Source of the DNA: Lysobacterales bacterium
GTDB lineage: Bacteria > Pseudomonadota > Gammaproteobacteria > Xanthomonadales > Marinicellaceae
Direction of reading: 5' to 3'
DNA length: 64,000 nt
NCBI GenBank assembly: GCA_026988115.1
Contig: JALSLV010000112.1
Span: forward strand, 21,365 to 85,364
Part shown: piece after piece, positions 56,611-64,000 of the stretch
Layout: every line of letters starts with the position of its first letter
How positions within the stretch are numbered: position 1 is the first letter of the stretch
Program-made: the position numbers and the translations under genes
The notes under the pieces: model-generated
Databases searched by the model: none
Told to the model about the DNA's origin: nothing
What the model saw: the letters and a program-made list of their open reading frames with translations, nothing else

Positions 56611-57891
56611 TTATCGCATAAAACGCTTAAATCCCGAGGGTGTAAACAAGCCATCTTTGGCAATCTCACCATTGTATTTGGCGTCGGTTTTAACTTCGTT
56701 TTCTAATCCCATCACGTGGTAGCGTTTTGAGACTAAATCGTGAAAGACATTTATCACCGAAAATACCCCAGGCATTTCTTTAAAAAATTTGGGATACGAC
56801 ATGCTCACTCGCCAAAGGTCGCCTTTTTTATTGTATTGGTCAGCAATAACCACTTGCCAAGTGTCTTCATCTATATAAAAAGTGCGTTTGGAATAAAGAT
56901 GTCGCCATTTGGGTTTCAGTGTGGCTTCTATGACCCAAACACGGTGCAATTCATAACGTGCGTATTGTGGATTGATGTGATTTTTTGTCAAAATATCTCG
57001 GTATTTAAGTTTTTTATCGGCAAGCTTGTCATTATTGTATGGGATATACACCTCACGTTTTTGAAGCATTTTCCAATCAAATCGATCTGGTGAACCACTA
57101 ATCATGTCAGTGTCATCAACCGTGCGTAATCCGCCAGAGGTTGACACAACATTATCATACGACACATTCGGTGCCCGAATTACACGACGACGACCTTTAT
57201 CCCACAACCAAGCCGAACGTTTCTTGTTTAATTGATCAAGTGGTTCAAGAACCAATACGCCACTGCCCGAACGTGTGGCTGGTGCGAGGGTTTTGCCAAT
57301 CAGCGATATAAAATTTTTACTCTTATGATTTAGCACGTACGAATCAAAACGAACCAAGGCTTTGTTGGTGATTAAGGTATATTGCCCGTTTTTTTCCACC
57401 ACTGCATCACTAAACATGCTTTCTACTTGTTGTCCTCGCCATCGGGCAATGTGGTTAAAATAAACCTCTAAAGCCGATTGCGGAATAGCAAAAGGAATAC
57501 CGCCTTTGGCATTTTCAAAACCCGATTGATCTTTATTTAATTCTGTATCAATGGCATTATCAAACGTATTGTCATAAACCCATTGCGGAGCAACAGCGGT
57601 TCGATGCGATGGATAAACAGGCATTTGGAAACTTTCATATCGTTGAAATAAGGCTATTTGCCCAGCGGTAAGTTTACCCTCGTATTGTTGGTGGTTTTCG
57701 TCAGTGATAATGAAAAGCGACTTTTCATCAATTAAATTATCTGCTAAATCATTCCAAACAGGTATGCCCTTATCATTACCAGCCTTAATTGCTCCAAATG
57801 GAGTGAACTTATTTTTTAATTGAGACTGTTCAGATAAATCAACTTTGGCAAAACCGACAATCGACACCCACAATAATAAAGTTAATTTCAT
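56611..57891 (-). CDS. DUF1329-type exported protein
   Basis: The 426-aa protein (start MKLTLLLWVSIVGFA, signal peptide of about 15 residues) has the features of the DUF1329 family: GNDKGIPVWNDL, RAPNVSYDNVV, GLRTVDDTDMISGSPDRFDWK and TFYIDEDTWQVVIADQYNKKGDLWR. These proteins resemble LolA/LolB lipoprotein-binding folds and are usually encoded beside a DUF1302 protein and an RND exporter; neither is here. An upstream start eleven codons earlier gives a poorer signal peptide. Confidence 0.82.
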   Translation of the reverse strand: MKLTLLLWVSIVGFAKVDLSEQSQLKNKFTPFGAIKAGNDKGIPVWNDLADNLIDEKSLFIITDENHQQYEGKLTAGQIALFQRYESFQMPVYPSHRTAVAPQWVYDNTFDNAIDTELNKDQSGFENAKGGIPFAIPQSALEVYFNHIARWRGQQVESMFSDAVVEKNGQYTLITNKALVRFDSYVLNHKSKNFISLIGKTLAPATRSGSGVLVLEPLDQLNKKRSAWLWDKGRRRVIRAPNVSYDNVVSTSGGLRTVDDTDMISGSPDRFDWKMLQKREVYIPYNNDKLADKKLKYRDILTKNHINPQYARYELHRVWVIEATLKPKWRHLYSKRTFYIDEDTWQVVIADQYNKKGDLWRVSMSYPKFFKEMPGVFSVINVFHDLVSKRYHVMGLENEVKTDAKYNGEIAKDGLFTPSGFKRFMR

Positions 57892-58002
57892 TAAATTTTC
57901 ACTTTGCAAATAAGTATTATACACTAAATTATACCATTTCTTTTCAATTTATATGTCATAAAATTTTATGGTAATACGTATAAAGATACTAGGAGAACTT
58001 TA

Positions 58003-58269
58003 ATGAAAAAAACTAAATCTATTTTTGTTTTGCTTTTGTGTCTTATTACCACTCATGGTTTTGCACAATACGCAATTAAAAATTACACCATAAATAACGG
58101 TAGTGGGAAAATGGCAGGTGGTAGTTATCAACTGCAAGGCAGTATCGGTCAAACCGATGCAAGTGATACACTCACACAAAACAATTATTCACTTAATGGT
58201 GGGTTTTGGCACAAAATAAATACAGCCCCTCTTCCGGAAGATCTTTTTAAAGATGGATTTGAAAATTAA
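58003..58269 (+). CDS. Small secreted protein with F-K-D-G-F-E tail
   Basis: The 88-aa precursor has a clear signal peptide (to about GFAQ, residue 22) and a compact beta-rich repeat (YTINNGSGKMAGGSYQLQG, IGQTDASDTL, YSLNGGFWHK). It ends DLFKDGFEN. The Ser/Gly strand pattern occurs in other exported bacterial proteins, but I cannot name its role. GGAGA precedes the ATG. The next gene follows after 14 bases, so the two form an operon. Confidence 0.75.
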   Translation: MKKTKSIFVLLLCLITTHGFAQYAIKNYTINNGSGKMAGGSYQLQGSIGQTDASDTLTQNNYSLNGGFWHKINTAPLPEDLFKDGFEN

Positions 58270-58283
58270 ACTGAGAAAAAATT

Positions 58284-59504
58284 ATGAAAATTATACTAAC
58301 TTTAATGTTAATTTGCGCTTTTAATGCACAAGCTATTAATCACACCTTTAGCTATCAAGGCGAATTAAAAGATGGCGCTTCAAATGCCAATGGTACATAT
58401 GACATTGCCATTCAAGCCTTTGATGCTCCCTCGCTTGGTGCAACTGTTGGCAATGTATCAACACACACAGTTTCTGTCACCGATGGTTTGTTTACCATTA
58501 TTGATGTTGACCTTGGAATAGATACCTTTGATGGTTTGGATTTATGGTTGCAAATAAACGTCAAAAAACCAACTGATACCAATTATACTGGTCTAACACC
58601 CTTACAAAAAATGACTTCAGTACCTTATGCCACAACTTTAATTGATAAAGGTGCAATCAATGGACAAGTATTAACCTTTGATAATGCCAGCGGATGGCAG
58701 CCAGCAACTCCTGCAAGCGGGTTTGATGGAGCATTTAGTTCGTTAACAGGTATTCCATCTGGTTTAGCTGATGGTGATGATGATACCCAATTAACCGAAA
58801 GCCAAGTCGATGGCTTTGTAGCAAATAATGATTATGTAAATACCAGTGATACCATTACTTGGGACAAAAATGCTGCGGATGATTTTACTGGTGACATGAA
58901 CAATAACAAAATAACAAATTTAGCAGAACCAACAACTGGATTAGATGCTACAAATAAACAATATGTTGATAATAATATTAGTACACTAGATACTAAAATA
59001 GACTTAATATACTCATATTTAGCTGTGCCATATTTAATTGGAGGCATTCATCAAAATGTATTAGTATCATCTATAACTGGTTCAGGATGGCAAGAATGTT
59101 ATAAAGGGTTGTACACTGAGTCAAATCTAGACTTAGCAACAATAATTAGCGCCTGTCCTAAAAGTAAATTAATGATGGCGTGCCGTGTGACAAATAGCCC
59201 TACTCTTAGTCTTTTGGCAGCCGATACTAGAACCAATGTATTATTTGATGTCGGTGATGGTAGATTTGTTAAGCACGATTCTCTGTTTATTTCATGGTAT
59301 TATTCTGATAACAGTTCATGGGGATTTCTACCATTAGGTGAAACAGTTGATCGTTTTTCATGTGATGTTGAAACAACTAACTCTGATAAACGTCTCTGTT
59401 GGCATACTGCATCTGGAAATTTAAATGCTGGCTATCGTTGCGGAGACATTAAAAATAGTACTGGCGTCGGTGTGGGCGAAAGGCTTATTTATCAACATGA
59501 TTAG
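58284..59504 (+). CDS. Secreted fibre-like protein
   Basis: The 406-aa precursor has a signal peptide (1-17) and an N-terminal beta domain (FSYQGELKDGASNANGTYDI). A low-complexity segment follows with GFDGAFSSLTGIPSGLADGDDD. A trimerising coiled-coil-like stretch (NKITNLAEPTTGLDATNKQYVD) of the kind found in tail fibres and adhesins comes next. The Cys-rich C-terminal domain is unrecognised (about 250-406). No other phage gene is near, so a surface or secreted adhesin-like role is more likely than a prophage. Confidence 0.72.
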   Translation: MKIILTLMLICAFNAQAINHTFSYQGELKDGASNANGTYDIAIQAFDAPSLGATVGNVSTHTVSVTDGLFTIIDVDLGIDTFDGLDLWLQINVKKPTDTNYTGLTPLQKMTSVPYATTLIDKGAINGQVLTFDNASGWQPATPASGFDGAFSSLTGIPSGLADGDDDTQLTESQVDGFVANNDYVNTSDTITWDKNAADDFTGDMNNNKITNLAEPTTGLDATNKQYVDNNISTLDTKIDLIYSYLAVPYLIGGIHQNVLVSSITGSGWQECYKGLYTESNLDLATIISACPKSKLMMACRVTNSPTLSLLAADTRTNVLFDVGDGRFVKHDSLFISWYYSDNSSWGFLPLGETVDRFSCDVETTNSDKRLCWHTASGNLNAGYRCGDIKNSTGVGVGERLIYQHD

Positions 59505-59530
59505 CCGAATATGATTAGAATCACAGTAGA

Positions 59531-59643
59531 GGAGCACCCATGTGTGCTCCCGTTGCTTAAAACACCACTATTTTAAATAAATACACATAAAATAAATACC
59601 CTACCAATCTGAAAAATGGTAGGGCACGCGGGTTCTACCCTAC
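59531..59643. repeat. Cluster of intergenic inverted repeats
   Basis: GGAGCAC / GTGCTCC (59531-59550) form one hairpin. CCCTACCA (59599-59606) and TGGTAGGG (59617-59624) form another, and a third CCCTAC (59638-59643) could pair with the same GTAGGG, giving two alternative folds. The first may end transcription of the secreted-protein genes although no T-tract follows. The rest of 59505-59706 holds nothing I recognise. Confidence 0.5.
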
Positions 59644-59706
59644 ATAAGTTCTTTAAATATCGATGCAAATAGTTTAAGATTAATCTTTTCAAATCAATCA
59701 TAAACC

Positions 59707-60147
59707 ATGCACAATAAATTCTTACAAGCTGCCATTGAGCAAGCAAAAAAAAGTTATAACGAAGGTGGTATTCCCATTGGTTCTGTTATTGTTCATAATG
59801 GCAAAATACTCGGGGCTGGGCACAATAAACGCGTGCAAGATGGTTCGGTAGTTTTACACGGCGAAATGGATGCGTTGGAAAATGCTGGTAGGCAAAAGGC
59901 ATCAACCTACCAAGAATGCACACTTTACACCACACTTTCTCCTTGTTCCATGTGTTCTGGCACGATACTTTTATATGGTATCCCCAAAGTTGTTATTGGC
60001 GAAAACACAACATTTATGGGTGAAGAAGATTACCTCAAATCCAAAGGCGTTGAAATTATTATGATGGATAACCAAGAGTGTAAAGACATCATGGACAAAT
60101 TTATTGCCGAAAAACCTGAATTATGGAATGAAGACATTGGTGAATAA
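59707..60147 (+). CDS. Cytosine deaminase, fungal Fcy1-like type
   Basis: This 146-aa zinc enzyme has the cytidine-deaminase fold. Zinc ligands are His51, Cys80 and Cys83 and the proton shuttle is Glu53 (HGEMDALEN and TTLSPCSMC). Against yeast Fcy1 as I recall it, long stretches agree: TLYTTLSPC, YGIP followed by a V-x-GEN motif, and a C-terminal W-x-EDIGE with DKFIAEKPELW before it. Spacing of the zinc motifs is the same (29 residues). Bacterial cytosine deaminase is normally the unrelated CodA type. Deamination of cytosine to uracil is therefore the best guess; other bases are possible. Confidence 0.85.
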   Translation: MHNKFLQAAIEQAKKSYNEGGIPIGSVIVHNGKILGAGHNKRVQDGSVVLHGEMDALENAGRQKASTYQECTLYTTLSPCSMCSGTILLYGIPKVVIGENTTFMGEEDYLKSKGVEIIMMDNQECKDIMDKFIAEKPELWNEDIGE

Positions 60148-60148
60148 A

Positions 60149-60943
60149 TTATTGGCATAACCTTGTGACAACAATATCATCTATTCTAATAGCATTTAGA
60201 ATTTGCCCACTGGTTTGGGTACTCCAGGAATCCACAGCCATACTGCCCGCTGTATTTTGTAATGCTAAAAAGTTATCGGTTAAGCTGACATGCCAAATAC
60301 TGGGCTCAATTAAATCAGCCTGCCACACCCTTGCCCTTAATCTTGTGTTACTGGCATCTTCCTGAAATACTTGAAACCTGACGCTGTATTTAATTCCATC
60401 AAGTAGTTGGTAGGCTGGATCAAAGTCACGCACAAATGAAATCTCGTTGCCATCATTTTCATACCATAAGCCTAATCGAGGCTGTCCAGTGAATCTTTCA
60501 AGAAAAACAGCATAGCCTTGCCCTGTTGGGGTGGTTTGTTGCAAATACCCTCCATTACTACGTACATAAAAACCAATTCCTTGAGTCGCACCATCTTCAA
60601 ATACAAAAGAAAATGTACTTTCAACATCTCGCTCATTTAAAGGATGAACCATTCTCGCTAATGCATAATTTGATGCAACAGGTATCAATCTGCCTTCTTG
60701 GTTTAATACCTCCGCTACACCCACTTCATTACCAGATTCCTGCCATAACCCGCCCCAATTGTTTTGATTTGCTCCATTGAAATTTTCTTCAAACAAAACC
60801 TCAGGGGTACAGGTAATAATCTCGAAACCATCAGAAAAAACAGCTTCGACTCCTGCTGACACATTGCTACTAACTAAAATTAAAATAAGAGGGAGTTTCG
60901 CATAGCTCGTGGAACATATTAAAAAGTTACTAAGATATTTCAT
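60149..60943 (-). CDS. Secreted jelly-roll protein with N-terminal F-S-D-G-F-E segment
   Basis: The 264-aa protein (ATG at 60943 with AGGA before it; an upstream TTG is less likely) has a signal peptide to about VSAG (31). It then has AVFSDGFE, here at the mature N-terminus instead of the C-terminus. A LamG-like or glucanase-like beta-sandwich follows (LFEENFNGANQNNWGG ... ARMVHPLN ... IRIDDIVVTRLCQ). It is convergent with the cytosine deaminase gene, one base between stops. Confidence 0.78.
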   Translation of the reverse strand: MKYLSNFLICSTSYAKLPLILILVSSNVSAGVEAVFSDGFEIITCTPEVLFEENFNGANQNNWGGLWQESGNEVGVAEVLNQEGRLIPVASNYALARMVHPLNERDVESTFSFVFEDGATQGIGFYVRSNGGYLQQTTPTGQGYAVFLERFTGQPRLGLWYENDGNEISFVRDFDPAYQLLDGIKYSVRFQVFQEDASNTRLRARVWQADLIEPSIWHVSLTDNFLALQNTAGSMAVDSWSTQTSGQILNAIRIDDIVVTRLCQ

Positions 60944-60977
60944 ATTCAATTCCTAATTTTAATTTGATTAAATAATA

Positions 60978-62657
60978 TCATTCAAATGAATCAGAAAACA
61001 TTAAATCGGGCAGTACAAAATTAAAGACTTCAACTGATCCTGCATCGTTAATTGAATTTGCCTGACTGATAAAAATATCATCACCAGGAATACCAACTGC
61101 TATCTCTGAACCATTACCAAAGTCAGCAACTGTCATTGAAAATCCCAGTTCATCTAAAGGACTAAAATTATTTGTGTAGTATTGGTTTCCATCAGTTATG
61201 ATACCATTGATGGAACCATAAAGAATATGAAAAGCGCCGCTGGAACTATTCTCTCGTGGCACACCAACGACTAAGTCATCAAAATTGTCATTATTTAAAT
61301 CTCCACTTGCCAACGCATCTCCAAATTGATCTGAATTTTCAGCCGTGCCATTTACGCCTGCAAAATTCTGATGGAAAGACTGATTATTGACACTGGATAA
61401 ACCAAATAAGTCACCATAAATAATATTTATTGAACCAGCATCATTTATTCCGGAACTATTGAGGTCTTCTCTGGGGACACCAACAACAAGATCATCTACA
61501 AAATCACTATTAAAATCACCTGTTGTCAGAGTTGAACCAAATCTGTCATTTGCCTCAACGATGCCTATTATATCTCCTGCCTGAGACCAGATGACACTGG
61601 TGTTTTGTAGGTCAATTCCATTGCTCCCCCCTTCAAATACTTGCACAGCACCAGCATTGGTGATTCCATTAATGTCCTCGCCTGGAATTCCCACGGCTAA
61701 AAAGTCAAAATTGTTGCTTCCAACACCTGTCAAGCTATAATCACCGGCGGTTAAGCTTAAACCAAATTGATCATTAGTTTCTGCGGCTGATGCAGGAATG
61801 TCGTCTGATTGTTGCGAGAGTGAATCCCTGAAATTTGGTTCTCCAGAGATGCCTTGCGCTCTTCCATAATATACCTCGACTTGTCCGCCATCGATTATAG
61901 TTGGAGTTGGATTTCCAAAATCCTCAAATGGCGTTGAAACTGCTAAGTCATCACAATCATTACCATCAAAATCCCCAGTAGCCATGCTCCAGCCAAATCT
62001 GTCATTGGACTCGATACTACCATCCGCGAAAATTCCCAATCCAGTACCTTGAAAAAGAAAAGTAGAACCAGCACCTAAATCTGCAAAACCATCAATTGAA
62101 CCATAAAAGATATTTATTGCACCAACATTTTGTCTGACAGATGGATTAACTGTATTGTAGTTTTCTTCGGGTGTACCAACAGCCAAATCATCAATGCCAT
62201 CGCAATTAAAATCGCCACTAGCGAGAGACTTGCCAAAAAAATCATTTTCTTCAACGCCATTTAAATTTTCTAAATTAGCAGGAGTAGTTTCAAATGTTTG
62301 AAATAAAAATTGATCGTTGAATGATGAAAGCCCGTTTGATGAGCCATAGATAATCAAAACAACTCCAGTGTTATTTATTGTTGTGCCCAAAAATTCAAAG
62401 TCATAATTAGGAATACCAATAGCCAAATCTTGAATGCCATCATTATTGTAATCGCCGTGTGATACTGCTTCTCCCAGTCTATCTATTGGGCTTGCTGAAC
62501 CAACAACACCATTTGTATCTAAATTCCAGACAGTACTGCCCGTAATCTCCGTTATTGCATTGCTAATTTTAGTTGTCCATGACTCTTGATTTGCAGTCTT
62601 AGCCATTGAAGAAGATATATTTGTAATCAATAAAGTTATTATAAAGTACGTTTTCAT
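60978..62657 (-). CDS. Secreted FG-GAP repeat (integrin-like) protein with F-S-D-S-F-E tail
   Basis: The 559-aa precursor has a signal peptide (about 1-19) and about seven FG-GAP repeats forming a beta-propeller. Each carries a Ca-binding loop and a V/I-G-x-P signature (LAIGIPNYDF, LAVGTPEENY, LAVSTPFEDF, LAVGIPGEDI, LVVGVPREDL, LVVGVPRENS, IAVGIPGDDI). It ends LMFSDSFE. The Shine-Dalgarno is AGGA. It likely acts in adhesion or ligand binding outside the cell. It is followed by the jelly-roll gene on the same strand. Confidence 0.88.
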   Translation of the reverse strand: MKTYFIITLLITNISSSMAKTANQESWTTKISNAITEITGSTVWNLDTNGVVGSASPIDRLGEAVSHGDYNNDGIQDLAIGIPNYDFEFLGTTINNTGVVLIIYGSSNGLSSFNDQFLFQTFETTPANLENLNGVEENDFFGKSLASGDFNCDGIDDLAVGTPEENYNTVNPSVRQNVGAINIFYGSIDGFADLGAGSTFLFQGTGLGIFADGSIESNDRFGWSMATGDFDGNDCDDLAVSTPFEDFGNPTPTIIDGGQVEVYYGRAQGISGEPNFRDSLSQQSDDIPASAAETNDQFGLSLTAGDYSLTGVGSNNFDFLAVGIPGEDINGITNAGAVQVFEGGSNGIDLQNTSVIWSQAGDIIGIVEANDRFGSTLTTGDFNSDFVDDLVVGVPREDLNSSGINDAGSINIIYGDLFGLSSVNNQSFHQNFAGVNGTAENSDQFGDALASGDLNNDNFDDLVVGVPRENSSSGAFHILYGSINGIITDGNQYYTNNFSPLDELGFSMTVADFGNGSEIAVGIPGDDIFISQANSINDAGSVEVFNFVLPDLMFSDSFE

Positions 62658-62882
62658 ATTTTATCCTGATACATTTTGTTGTTTATGATATTTGTATAGT
62701 TCGATAAAAATTGAAATTAGTTTTTAGTTATTGACAAAACAGAGTTAAAGCCAGTGTTTTTGTGACTTACGTCTCATTAATTTTATTCGGATAATTAAAA
62801 ATATTTCAGACTCTCTTAGGTTTTATGCGGATTTTCTTTAATTTTCCCGCTTGGTGGTTAAGGCAATCTAAAATCTTATTAC

Positions 62883-63413
62883 CTACGGGATTTTATATTT
62901 AATCAGAATGACACCGTTATCGTACTGCCTTGTTGACAACAACTTGAAATATTTGTTAATTTTTCCACTCGTAAATAGTTTTTTTCCTGAGCCAAAAATA
63001 ATTGGATTTACTTTAAGAGTTAATTTTTCAATGAGGTTATTCTCAAGTAATGCTCCTGCTAATTTGCCACCTCCACACAGCCAAATATTTCCACCTCTTC
63101 TTTGTTTTAAATCTTTGATGTGTTCAATTGTATTTGATTTTATCAATTTCACTGCATCAGATTGATTAAAATCTAAAGATTTTGAAAACACATAATGCCT
63201 CAAGTTCGGGTAGGCTGGTTGACCTGCCTTTAACCCGAACTGAAAGCCAAATTCATATGTTTTTCTTCCCATTAGAACTGAATCGTAGCTATCTAATGAT
63301 TGAATAAAATCTTCTACATGTTCGCCTTCCATTAAAAATCCATCAATACTTCCATCTTCACGGCAAATATAACCATCTAATGTAATAGCGATGTGGTAGT
63401 TAATACTTCTCAA
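62883..63413 (-). CDS. RibD C-terminal / dihydrofolate reductase-like family protein
   Basis: The 176-aa protein has the family hallmarks: N-terminal INYHIAITLDGYICREDGSI, the MGRKTYEF helix start and the nucleotide-binding GGNIWLCGGGKLAGALL. It should bind NADPH; members reduce pterin- or deazaflavin-like substrates, but the true substrate is unknown. The start is a TTG with AAGGAG eight bases upstream; no in-frame ATG lies near. Nothing is recognised in the 225 bases before the FG-GAP gene start (62658-62882). Confidence 0.85.
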   Translation of the reverse strand: MRSINYHIAITLDGYICREDGSIDGFLMEGEHVEDFIQSLDSYDSVLMGRKTYEFGFQFGLKAGQPAYPNLRHYVFSKSLDFNQSDAVKLIKSNTIEHIKDLKQRRGGNIWLCGGGKLAGALLENNLIEKLTLKVNPIIFGSGKKLFTSGKINKYFKLLSTRQYDNGVILIKYKIP

Positions 63414-63473
63414 TGTTCTTCTCCTTTGTACAATTACTTATTTATCGGTTTTGGTGCTTTGATTGTTTGATCT

Positions 63474-63540
63474 ATACCCCGAAAAAACGGACACAGTTTT
63501 ATTAACTTGCTTTTTCATACTCGTTGGGCAACATACTAAA
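63474..63540 (-). mobile_element. Remnant of an IS3-family element (3' end)
   Basis: Read on the minus strand, this is the end of a transposase frame, FSMLPNEYEKAS followed by TAA. The sequence ACTGTGTCCGTTTTTTCGGG then resembles the terminal inverted repeat of IS3-type elements. The rest of the element is missing; its 5' side merges with the end of a beta-barrel gene. It is a deletion scar, not an active element. Confidence 0.6.
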
Positions 63541-63892
63541 AAGTGTATTTAATGCCTAACGAAGTTATTTTCAAAGGTGTATTTGCAACCAGTTCAGAGC
63601 GTGTATAATCTACAACAAACTTGAAACTATTGTTGATTTTATATCCTGCTCCAATACCATAAGATAAATCTAATCCTGAATCAGAGTTTCCAGCAACAAA
63701 ACCATCAGGAATAGAAATAGGAGGATTGTAACTTATATCTATGGCTGAGTATAAAACACCTAGTTTTGCATAAACTGAAAACTTCTCCCATTCATGATTT
63801 CCTAAAATTGAAAAATCTAAAACATTAGTTTTAATATTTGTATTAACAAATTGTGTTTCGTTATCTGGTTGCCTTATTAACCCTGCTAGATA
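63536..63892 (-). pseudogene. C-terminal part of an outer-membrane beta-barrel protein
   Basis: The minus strand encodes 118 residues of alternating barrel strands: FSVYAKLGVLYSAIDISY, LDLSYGIGAGYKINNSFKF, FVVDYTRSE and LGIKYTF. The final Phe is typical of barrel proteins inserted by Bam. The frame has no start: it meets a TAA just upstream of LAGLIRQPD, where foreign sequence begins. The gene appears cut by an insertion. The OmpA/OmpW-like barrel type is a guess from strand pattern. Confidence 0.65.
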
Positions 63893-63904
63893 TTACCGCT
63901 CAAT

Positions 63905-64000
63905 TTATGCAGCATAAGAAATTTTAGGATGCTTAAAATAAGATATCACTCTTTGCGGTTGATTTTGTATATCCGTCATGTGTTTTTGCATCTTAATTTT
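63905..64000 (-). CDS. C-terminal end of an ORF cut by the window edge, possibly a transposase
   Basis: The last 31 codons of a minus-strand frame run in from the window edge and end in SYFKHPKISYAA. The position, directly against a disrupted barrel gene, suggests the tail of an inserted element's transposase. Too little is visible to name the family. The bases between its stop and 63892 would hold the element's terminal repeat. Confidence 0.35.
   Translation of the reverse strand, partial: KIKMQKHMTDIQNQPQRVISYFKHPKISYAA

Noticed and set aside
58284..59504. Prophage tail-fibre gene
   Set aside because: The protein has a signal peptide and no phage structural, lysis or integrase genes are near, so a host secreted protein is more likely.
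1..64000. tRNA, rRNA or riboswitch genes
   Set aside because: No tRNA-like cloverleaf with GTTC-type T-loop, rRNA sequence or recognisable riboswitch core was found by eye; the only structured RNA supported is the SRP RNA.

Overview
The window is 64 kb of AT-rich chromosome from a free-living gammaproteobacterium. The evidence is an iron superoxide dismutase of the E. coli type, type II secretion (T2SS) genes gspC-D-E-F, an MSHA-like type IV pilus cluster, carAB-greA, ftsEX, the block ending in hda, a bacterial 4.5S (SRP) RNA and ychF. Several exported proteins carry a short F-x-[DN]-[GS]-F-E segment, usually at the C-terminus. I associate this with Marinicella-like marine bacteria, but the genus is an inference. 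No tRNA, rRNA, CRISPR array or complete prophage was seen.

Layout. 1-2.3 kb: sodB, convergent with a small TonB operon in which one TonB paralogue is cut by an in-frame stop. 2.4-10.8 kb: an acyl-CoA dehydrogenase, a small lipoprotein, then gspC, an alpha/beta hydrolase, gspD, gspE and gspF; no pseudopilin or gspL/M genes follow. 10.8-18.6 kb: a membrane protein of unknown function and a hybrid histidine kinase on the minus strand, then a secreted M14 carboxypeptidase and ftsEX. 18.9-36.8 kb: about 18 kb of tightly packed plus-strand genes for an MSHA-like pilus: three similar pilins (two at the start, one at the end), PilM/N/O-like assembly proteins, secretin, MshN-, MshM-, MshE- and MshG-like proteins and four pilin-like proteins of a second type. 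Three of these four carry long Ala-rich hydrophobic C-terminal regions. 36.8-41.7 kb: greA, carB and carA on the minus strand.

41.8-46.3 kb: a 233-bp MITE-like element, then a DUF2066-type gene, CDP-alcohol phosphatidyltransferase, PerM-like transporter, hda and the SRP RNA with a clear promoter. Two large palindromic intergenic repeats follow. 46.3-53.3 kb (minus): two unknown membrane-anchored proteins, then a glutaredoxin/MoxR ATPase/VWA operon invaded by a ParDE-type toxin-antitoxin unit, and small membrane and LamG-like genes. 53.3-63.4 kb: ychF, a LytTR regulator next to an intradiol-dioxygenase/thioredoxin-like fusion, a DUF1329-type protein, secreted proteins with the F-x-D-G-F-E signature, a fungal-type cytosine deaminase, an FG-GAP protein and a RibD-like reductase. 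63.4-64 kb is mobile-element debris: an IS3-type 3' end, a beta-barrel gene cut at its 5' side, and the end of another reading frame running off the window.

The most notable set is the pilus operon, whose pilin-like subunits combine a prepilin N-terminus, two Ca-binding-like loops and a helix/hydrophobic hairpin/helix tail.
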